Positions 7,538 to 12,020 of a stretch of 12,020 bases of DNA are shown one piece after another; positions within the stretch are counted from its first letter, which is position 1, and each line of letters begins with the position of its first letter. Made by a program: the position numbers and the translations under genes. The stretch is from NCBI GenBank assembly GCA_964542435.1, contig CAZIVE010000083.1, forward strand, positions 1 through 12,020, written 5' to 3'. This DNA is from CAZIVE01 sp964542435 (lineage in GTDB: Bacteria; Bacteroidota; Bacteroidia; Bacteroidales; Tannerellaceae). The notes below the pieces were generated by a model. The model saw only the letters and a list, made by a program, of their open reading frames with translations. It ran no database searches and was not told the origin of the DNA.

Positions 7538-8623
7538 ATGAATAGACCTTTTTTCATTGATGCCCATTTGGACATGAGCATGAATGCGTTGGAATGGAAT
7601 CGCGACTTGCGTCAGGAGGTGGAAGAGATCAACCGTCGCGAAGCAGGCATGAATGATAAGCCTGATCGTGGCAATGCCACGGTCTCTTTACCGGAACTAC
7701 GCAAGGGAAATATCGGATTGGTCGTTGCCACGCAGATCGGCCGTTATGTTCCGCCGGAAAGTCCGCTTTCCGGATGGCATTCTCCTGAACAGGCCTGGGC
7801 GCAGACGCAAGGCCAGCTTGCCTGGTATCGTCAGATGGAAGAGGAGGGCGAGATGCGGATGATACGCAATCGCAAGGCGCTGGAAGAACATCTGGCTCTT
7901 TGGAATGACGGAACTCCCTCCGAGCACAAACCGATCGGATTTGTCTTGAGTCTGGAAGGCGCTGATTCCTTCGTCAAGCCGGAATATGTAGAACGGGCGT
8001 ATCAGTATGGACTTCGTGCGGTGGGGCCTGCTCATTACGGTGAAGGCCGTTATGCAAATGGTACGGATGCGCACGGACATCTGAATGCATTAGGAAAAGA
8101 ACTGCTCCGTAGAATGGACAGCCTGAAGATGATTCTCGACGCGACGCATCTCAACGACGATGCTTTTGGCGATGCTTTGGATCTGTATCAAGGTCCGGTG
8201 TGGGCAAGTCATAACAACTGTCGAGTCTTTGTCAATCACAATCGGCAATACAGTGATGAGATGATCAAGCGGCTAGTAGATCGCGATGCTGTGATTGGTG
8301 TCGCACTCGATGCCTGGATGATGGTTCCGAACTGGGTTCGTGGCAAATCGACGCCGCGCGGTATGAACTGCAATCTGGAAATTATGGTCAATAATATCGA
8401 TCACATCTGTCAGTTGGCAGGCGATTCGCATCATGCAGCGGTAGGCAGTGATTTGGATGGTTGTTATGGAACAGAGCAATGTCCGTATGACCTGCATACG
8501 ATTGCCGACATTCAGAAGTTGCCGGCATTGTTGGAAAAACGGGGTTACAAAGAAGAAGATATGAATCAGATTGCTTCAGGCAATTGGATTCGATTCATGC
8601 GTCGAGCTCTTCCTGAAGAATAG
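7538..8623 (+). CDS. Peptidase M19 (renal dipeptidase-type) metallodipeptidase
   Basis: Amidohydrolase-fold di-zinc dipeptidase of 361 residues. The family hydrolyses dipeptides, often tolerating a D-residue at the C-terminal side, and in animals splits cysteinylglycine. All metal ligands are visible: DAHLD with His10 and Asp12, SLEGAD with the bridging Glu140, DATHLND with His204, ASHNNCR with His225, and VGSDLDG with Asp305. GNWIRF near the C-terminus matches the family GGN block. There is no signal peptide or lipobox, so it should act in the cytoplasm, after import rather than outside the cell. It begins 17 bases after the PLP enzyme gene, with an A/T-rich leader (ATAATAAATG). In context it probably releases the amino acid that the neighbouring PLP enzymes attack; other amide substrates are possible. 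Confidence 0.93.
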   Translation: MNRPFFIDAHLDMSMNALEWNRDLRQEVEEINRREAGMNDKPDRGNATVSLPELRKGNIGLVVATQIGRYVPPESPLSGWHSPEQAWAQTQGQLAWYRQMEEEGEMRMIRNRKALEEHLALWNDGTPSEHKPIGFVLSLEGADSFVKPEYVERAYQYGLRAVGPAHYGEGRYANGTDAHGHLNALGKELLRRMDSLKMILDATHLNDDAFGDALDLYQGPVWASHNNCRVFVNHNRQYSDEMIKRLVDRDAVIGVALDAWMMVPNWVRGKSTPRGMNCNLEIMVNNIDHICQLAGDSHHAAVGSDLDGCYGTEQCPYDLHTIADIQKLPALLEKRGYKEEDMNQIASGNWIRFMRRALPEE

Positions 8624-8649
8624 AATAAAGATGGTTTAGATATAGTAAA

Positions 8650-9834
8650 ATGAAAAAATACGATTTTGATTTACAGATAGAGCGTCGCGGCACAGATTGT
8701 GTCAAGTATGATGCCATGGAATCAGCAAGTGGACGGACAGATCTCTTGCCCCTGTGGGTTGCCGATATGGATTTCCGTACGCCGGATTTCATTGTCGATG
8801 CATTGAAGAAACGTTGCGAGCATGAGATCTTTGGTTATACGATTGCGTCTGATGCTTATTATAATGCGATCATCAATTGGGTTTCGCACAAACACGGATG
8901 GAAAATCCAGAAAGATTGGATCAGCTATATTCCCGGTATTGTCAAAGGCATCGGTTTTGCAGTCCAGTGTTTCACCAATCCAGGCGACAAAGTCATCATC
9001 CAGCCGCCGGTTTATCATCCATTCCGTCTGGTTCCGCAACGGATGGGACGCGAGGTCGTCTTCAATCCGCTAAAGGTGGTTGATGGTCGTTATGCCATGG
9101 ACTTTGAGCATCTGGAGACGCTGTTCGATGAGCGCACGAAGCTTTTTATCCTCTGTTCGCCTCATAATCCCGGTGGCATTGTCTGGGAGAAGGAGGTTCT
9201 GCAGAAACTGGCTGAGGTTTGTGCCAAGCATCATGTCCTGATTGTCTCTGATGAGATTCATTCCGAGATGGCTTTCCCGAATTACACGCATCATCCTTTT
9301 GCTACAGTCTCTCCAATGGCGGCTGCCAATTCCCTCGTGTTTATGGCGCCCAGTAAGACCTTCAATATTGCCGGCATTGTCTCCTCGTACGTGATCATTC
9401 CGGATGACAAGATCCGCCAGCAGTTCTTCGACTGGCTCGAAGCAAGCGAGATGTCGATGGGTACGATCTTTGCCTATACCGCAACGAAGGCAGCTTACGA
9501 AAACGGTGCAGACTGGTTGAAGCAGATGATTGCCTATGTGGTGGAGAATGTGAAATATACGGACCGATTCATGCAGGAACATCTTCCGCAGATTAAGGTC
9601 TATCCGCCGGAAGCTTCGTTCCTTGTCTGGTTGGATTGTCGCGGACTTGGACTCGATCAGAAGTCCTTGGTCAGTCTGTTTGAGAATGAAGCCGGACTGT
9701 TATTGAACGACGGGACGATGTTCGGTCCTGGAGGCGAAGGATTCATGCGGTTGAATGTGGGATGTCCGCGTGCAACCTTGGAGAAGGCATTCGTACAGCT
9801 TGAGAAAGCAATCCGTTCGCACTTTGCAAAATAA
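8650..9834 (+). CDS. MalY/PatB-type PLP enzyme (cystathionine beta-lyase / C-S lyase, aminotransferase fold I)
   Basis: Fold-type I PLP enzyme of 394 residues, close to the length of E. coli MalY and B. subtilis PatB, which cleave C-S bonds of cystathionine, cysteine and related thioethers to thiol, pyruvate and ammonia. The N-terminus has the group signature (YDFD, RRGTDCVKYD, LPLWVADMDFRTP). Active-site blocks are SPHNPGG with Asn173, SDEIHSE with Asp201 contacting the PLP ring, and APSKTFNIAG with the PLP lysine Lys236; GFMRLNVGCPR near the end holds the carboxylate-binding arginine. It starts 26 bases after the dipeptidase gene and is probably the last gene of the five-gene operon; no hairpin follows it. 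Beta-elimination would again yield 2-aminoacrylate, the RidA substrate. A plain aminotransferase role cannot be excluded from motifs. Confidence 0.9.
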   Translation: MKKYDFDLQIERRGTDCVKYDAMESASGRTDLLPLWVADMDFRTPDFIVDALKKRCEHEIFGYTIASDAYYNAIINWVSHKHGWKIQKDWISYIPGIVKGIGFAVQCFTNPGDKVIIQPPVYHPFRLVPQRMGREVVFNPLKVVDGRYAMDFEHLETLFDERTKLFILCSPHNPGGIVWEKEVLQKLAEVCAKHHVLIVSDEIHSEMAFPNYTHHPFATVSPMAAANSLVFMAPSKTFNIAGIVSSYVIIPDDKIRQQFFDWLEASEMSMGTIFAYTATKAAYENGADWLKQMIAYVVENVKYTDRFMQEHLPQIKVYPPEASFLVWLDCRGLGLDQKSLVSLFENEAGLLLNDGTMFGPGGEGFMRLNVGCPRATLEKAFVQLEKAIRSHFAK

Positions 9835-9857
9835 CCGGATTAATTTCTTTACCTTTA
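9823..9857 (+). promoter_or_regulatory. Possible promoter of slyD-aroC
   Basis: TTTG at 9823-9826 (inside the end of the upstream gene) and TACCTTTA at 9850-9857 resemble the Bacteroidetes -33 and -7 boxes. The spacing of 23 bp is longer than the usual 19-21 and the last base of the -7 box deviates from TAnnTTTG, so this is a weak call. The 54-bp spacer contains no terminator, so read-through from the upstream operon is also possible. Confidence 0.35.
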
Positions 9858-9888
9858 CGCCCAATTTATAACTATAAAATAGAATCAG

Positions 9889-10458
9889 ATGAGAATTTCA
9901 GCAAACAAATACGTTGCGGTCAGCTACGACCTGAACGTTGGCGAAGGCGATGATCGCGAATTGATGGAACAGGCTACAGCGGAGAATCCGCTCAAGTTTA
10001 TTTTCGGTACAGGCTTGATGCTCCCGGCTTTTGAGAAGGCACTGAGCGGATTGGAAGCCGATCAGGATTTCGATTTCATTCTGGCTCCTGCCGATGCATA
10101 CGGTGAACGTGCAGAAGAGAATATATTGGAACTTCCCAAGACCATCTTCTATGTGGACGGTAAGTTCGATGATAAGATGGTTGTTGTTGACAACACGCTT
10201 CCTATGATGGATTCGAACGGAAATCGTATCAACGGTACGGTCGTAGAGATAAAGGATGATGTCGTTGTCATGGATTTCAACCATCCTTTGGCTGGCGAAA
10301 CGCTTCATTTTACAGGAAAGGTGCTCGACGTTCACGATCCGAGCGCAGAAGAAATTGCCAATCTTACGGCTCAGCCCTCTTGCGGTTGCGACTGTGACGA
10401 TTGTGGTCACGATGGTTGCGATCACGAACATCACGACGGCTGCGGACATTGTCATTAA
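9889..10458 (+). CDS. slyD: SlyD-like FKBP-type peptidyl-prolyl isomerase with Cys/His-rich metal tail
   Basis: Cytoplasmic prolyl cis-trans isomerase and chaperone of 189 residues. The FKBP half-domain starts KYVAVSYDLNV and includes PLKFIFGTGLMLPAFEKAL and DFDFILAPADAYGER, which parallel the E. coli SlyD core; residues of about 75-130 form the insert-in-flap chaperone domain, followed by VVMDFNHPLAGETLHF, a strong SlyD signature. Residues 164-189 are a metal-binding tail with 7 Cys and 6 His in 26 positions (CGCDCDDC, then DHEHHD, ending GCGHCH). In E. coli such a tail binds nickel and zinc and helps hydrogenase maturation; the partner here is unknown. aroC follows after 6 bases, so the two are almost surely co-transcribed. 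The ATG has an A-rich leader and no Shine-Dalgarno site. Confidence 0.93.
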   Translation: MRISANKYVAVSYDLNVGEGDDRELMEQATAENPLKFIFGTGLMLPAFEKALSGLEADQDFDFILAPADAYGERAEENILELPKTIFYVDGKFDDKMVVVDNTLPMMDSNGNRINGTVVEIKDDVVVMDFNHPLAGETLHFTGKVLDVHDPSAEEIANLTAQPSCGCDCDDCGHDGCDHEHHDGCGHCH

Positions 10459-10464
10459 TCGTAT

Positions 10465-11541
10465 ATGAACAGCTTCGGGAATATATTCAGACTTACCTCT
10501 TTTGGGGAATCTCACGGTCCTGCCATCGGTGGTGTGATTGACGGTTGCCCGGCTAACATTGAAATGGATCTGGATTTTATCCAGAGCGAACTCAATCGTC
10601 GTCGTCCGGGACAGAGTCGTATCACAACACCCCGAAACGAAGCGGACGAGGTGAAATTCCTTTCCGGTATTTACGAAGGGAAAACGACGGGAACGCCTAT
10701 TGGTTTTGTCATCTGGAATGAGAATCAGCATTCTTCGGATTACGATGCCATGAAAGATCTCTATCGGCCTTCGCATGCCGATTACACCTATCAGATGAAG
10801 TATGGCATTCGGGATCCGAGAGGTGGCGGAAGAGCTTCTGCCCGCGAGACCATTGCACGTTGCGTGGCCGGCGCTGTTGCCAAGCTTGCTCTGAAGAAGA
10901 AGGGTATCTCGGTTGTGGCATATACTTCCCAAGTCGGTGATATCAAGCTCGAAGGTTCTTATAAGGATTACGATCTCTCGCTCATCGAACAGAACATGGT
11001 ACGCTGTCCCGATCCTGAGAAGGCAGCTGAAATGGAGGAACTGATTAAGTCTGTTCGTTCCAAAGGCGATACTATTGGCGGCGTCATCACAGGCGTCATC
11101 AAAGGTGTTCCCGTTGGTTTGGGTGAACCGGTCTTTGGCAAGTTGCATGCGGCTCTTGGTGAAGCAATGCTCAGTATCAATGCAGTGAAAGGCTTTGAGT
11201 ATGGTGAAGGTTTTGAGTCTGCCTTCCACAGAGGCAGCGAACTGAACGACCGTTTCTTTAATGACAACGGCCACATCCAAACGCGAACCAATCATTCGGG
11301 CGGCATTCAAGGCGGCATCAGCAACGGACAGGATATCTTTTTCCGCGTTGCCTTCAAACCGGTCGCAACGATATTGATGGAGCAGGAGACTGTTGATAGG
11401 GAAGGGAACGATGTGGTCTTCAAAGCCCGTGGCCGTCACGATCCGTGTGTGCTTCCGAGAGCTGTTCCGATTGTCGAATCAATGGCTGCAATGACGATTC
11501 TTGATAATTATCTACTTGAATTGATTCATTCCTCTTTTTGA
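10465..11541 (+). CDS. aroC: Chorismate synthase
   Basis: Catalyses the last shikimate step, the anti-1,4-elimination of phosphate from 5-enolpyruvylshikimate-3-phosphate to chorismate, with reduced FMN, supplying aromatic amino acids, folate and quinones. The 358 residues are the normal length. The three family signatures are present: GESHGPAIGG near the N-terminus with catalytic His17, RPSHADYTY with the second catalytic His104 leading into RDPRGGGRASARET (116-129), and TRTNHSGGIQGGISNGQDI in the C-terminal part. It starts 6 bases after the slyD stop, without a recognisable ribosome site, and is followed by a strong intrinsic terminator. Ordinary housekeeping gene; nothing missing. Confidence 0.97.
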   Translation: MNSFGNIFRLTSFGESHGPAIGGVIDGCPANIEMDLDFIQSELNRRRPGQSRITTPRNEADEVKFLSGIYEGKTTGTPIGFVIWNENQHSSDYDAMKDLYRPSHADYTYQMKYGIRDPRGGGRASARETIARCVAGAVAKLALKKKGISVVAYTSQVGDIKLEGSYKDYDLSLIEQNMVRCPDPEKAAEMEELIKSVRSKGDTIGGVITGVIKGVPVGLGEPVFGKLHAALGEAMLSINAVKGFEYGEGFESAFHRGSELNDRFFNDNGHIQTRTNHSGGIQGGISNGQDIFFRVAFKPVATILMEQETVDREGNDVVFKARGRHDPCVLPRAVPIVESMAAMTILDNYLLELIHSSF

Positions 11542-11569
11542 ACGACGTTCAGTCTGAAATCATAGAAAT

Positions 11570-11617
11570 CCTCCTCTGAAGGCGAGATCCGCATCTCGAT
11601 TCGGAGGAGGTTTTTTT
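11570..11617 (+). terminator. Intrinsic terminator of slyD-aroC
   Basis: An 11-bp stem (11570-11580 with 11600-11610, one T-G pair) is topped, after a small internal bulge, by a second 6-bp perfect stem (CGAGAT 11583-11588 with ATCTCG 11593-11598) and a 4-base loop, then seven T residues (11611-11617). It lies 28 bases after the aroC stop. The A-rich left flank could let it work in reverse too. Confidence 0.92.
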
Positions 11618-11626
11618 GTGGGCAAT

Positions 11627-11681
11627 TTCGTCTTTAAGGAATTCAAAATTCGTTTTAAGGTATTCATCTTTCGTTTTAATG
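11627..11681. repeat. Short phased tandem repeat, three imperfect copies
   Basis: TTCGTnTTTAAGG-like units start at 11627, 11649 and 11670 (periods 22 and 21 bp, about two helical turns). The first two also share a central ATTCA; the third is partial (TTCGTTTTAATG). It lies just past the aroC terminator in non-coding DNA. Function unknown; it could be a protein-binding array, an integration or recombination remnant, or a decayed repeat. Confidence 0.55.
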
Positions 11682-11812
11682 CAAAGAGAGAATAGGATGG
11701 AAGGAAAAAGGTGAATTTTGTAATGACTAAGAAGCCAATAGTAATTTGTGACCAAAATTTAATCTCTCGTTTGTGTTTTTTTAGCAGTTTGTGATTCCGT
11801 TTAGTTTAAGTA

Positions 11813-11847
11813 CGGCCGCTTCAGAAAAACGTTTCTTGAAGCGGCCG
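11813..11847. terminator. GC-rich hairpin, possible terminator of a minus-strand gene
   Basis: CGGCCGCTTCA (11813-11823) and TGAAGCGGCCG (11837-11847) form a perfect 11-bp stem around an A/T-rich loop that can pair further. No solid T tract follows on either strand (ATTTC on the plus side, none on the minus side), so it is not a textbook terminator. It lies 16 bases past the stop codon of the minus-strand reading frame at 11864-11995, which is where a terminator for that frame would be. Confidence 0.45.
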
Positions 11848-11863
11848 ATTTCATGGATAGAAT

Positions 11864-11995
11864 TTACTCGTGTTTGAGAATAGAATAATAGTTGAATGCT
11901 TCATTCCTGTGGAGTGTATCGGCGTCATCAATTGCTTTAACTCCAAGATCATGTCTTGATTTTATTACCTGGAAAGGTATCTTTAACGCCGCAAC
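11864..11995 (-). pseudogene. Possible 3' end of an unidentified minus-strand gene
   Basis: Read on the minus strand, this stretch is open for 43 codons and ends in TAA at 11864-11866. The peptide looks protein-like (LKIPFQVIKSRHDLGV, then IDDADTLHRNEAF, ending YYSILKHE). I do not recognise it. It contains no ATG, GTG or TTG codon and has an in-frame stop immediately upstream (11996-11998), so it cannot be a complete gene as read: either a frameshift lies near 11970-11998, or the openness is chance. Another minus frame is open from the window edge down to about 11950 and could be the upstream part. The hairpin just downstream mildly supports a real gene end. Confidence 0.3.
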
Positions 11996-12020
11996 TTATG
12001 CTTTCCGGGTCCGAAGTGGT

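Larger units (their letters stand above)
11618..12020. other. Mostly non-coding right end of window
   Basis: No complete gene is visible over these 403 bases. They hold the phased repeat, an A/T-rich stretch with a weak inverted repeat (AATTTTG 11714-11720 with CAAAATT 11753-11759), the GC-rich hairpin and the minus-strand frame remnant described separately. I see no tRNA-like cloverleaf and no good TAnnTTTG promoter. Confidence 0.6.

Noticed and set aside
9898..11439. 513-codon open frame on the minus strand opposite slyD and aroC
   Set aside because: It is a codon-bias shadow of two clearly recognised genes, spans their junction, has low-complexity non-protein-like composition and no recognisable motif.
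11549..11755. 68-codon minus-strand frame after aroC
   Set aside because: It runs through the aroC terminator and the tandem repeat, so its peptide is a by-product of those sequences.
11714..11759. AATTTTG/CAAAATT inverted repeat
   Set aside because: Seven AT-rich base pairs across a 32-base loop is expected by chance here.

Overview
The window looks like a chromosomal piece of a Bacteroidales bacterium, possibly Prevotella-like (inference). Genes lack clear Shine-Dalgarno sites and have A-rich leaders. The best promoter, ahead of cysK, has the Bacteroidetes form TTG, about 20 bp, then TAnnTTTG. Protein families (GH3 xylosidase-type enzyme, GntP permease, SlyD with a Cys/His tail) also fit. 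Two runs of exactly 100 N (2015-2114 and 4386-4485) are assembly gaps of unknown true size, and both fall between genes.

Left part (1-4385): the 3' portion of a glycoside hydrolase family 3 gene, cut by the window edge; a gap; cysK (cysteine synthase) with its own promoter; and, convergent to cysK, a membrane acyltransferase on the minus strand. A strong hairpin separates the last two and probably ends transcription from cysK, perhaps from both sides.

Middle part (4572-9834): five co-oriented, tightly packed genes that look like one operon. They encode a GntP-family permease, a RidA-family enamine/imine deaminase, a D-threonine aldolase/D-serine dehydratase-type PLP enzyme, an M19 (renal dipeptidase-type) metallopeptidase and a MalY/PatB-type PLP C-S lyase. 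RidA and the PLP enzyme share one base (TGATG). My reading is a cytoplasmic catabolic route: an amino-acid-like or sugar-acid-like compound is imported, dipeptides are split, beta-elimination is done by PLP enzymes, and the 2-aminoacrylate produced is cleared by RidA. D-serine or a related D-amino acid or dipeptide is the favoured substrate; cysteine conjugates are the main alternative. This is the most interesting part of the window.

Right part (9889-12020): slyD (FKBP-type prolyl isomerase with a metal-binding tail) and aroC (chorismate synthase), 6 bp apart and ended by a clear intrinsic terminator. The last 400 bp contain a short phased tandem repeat, a GC-rich hairpin and a possible 3' end of a minus-strand gene running out of the window.
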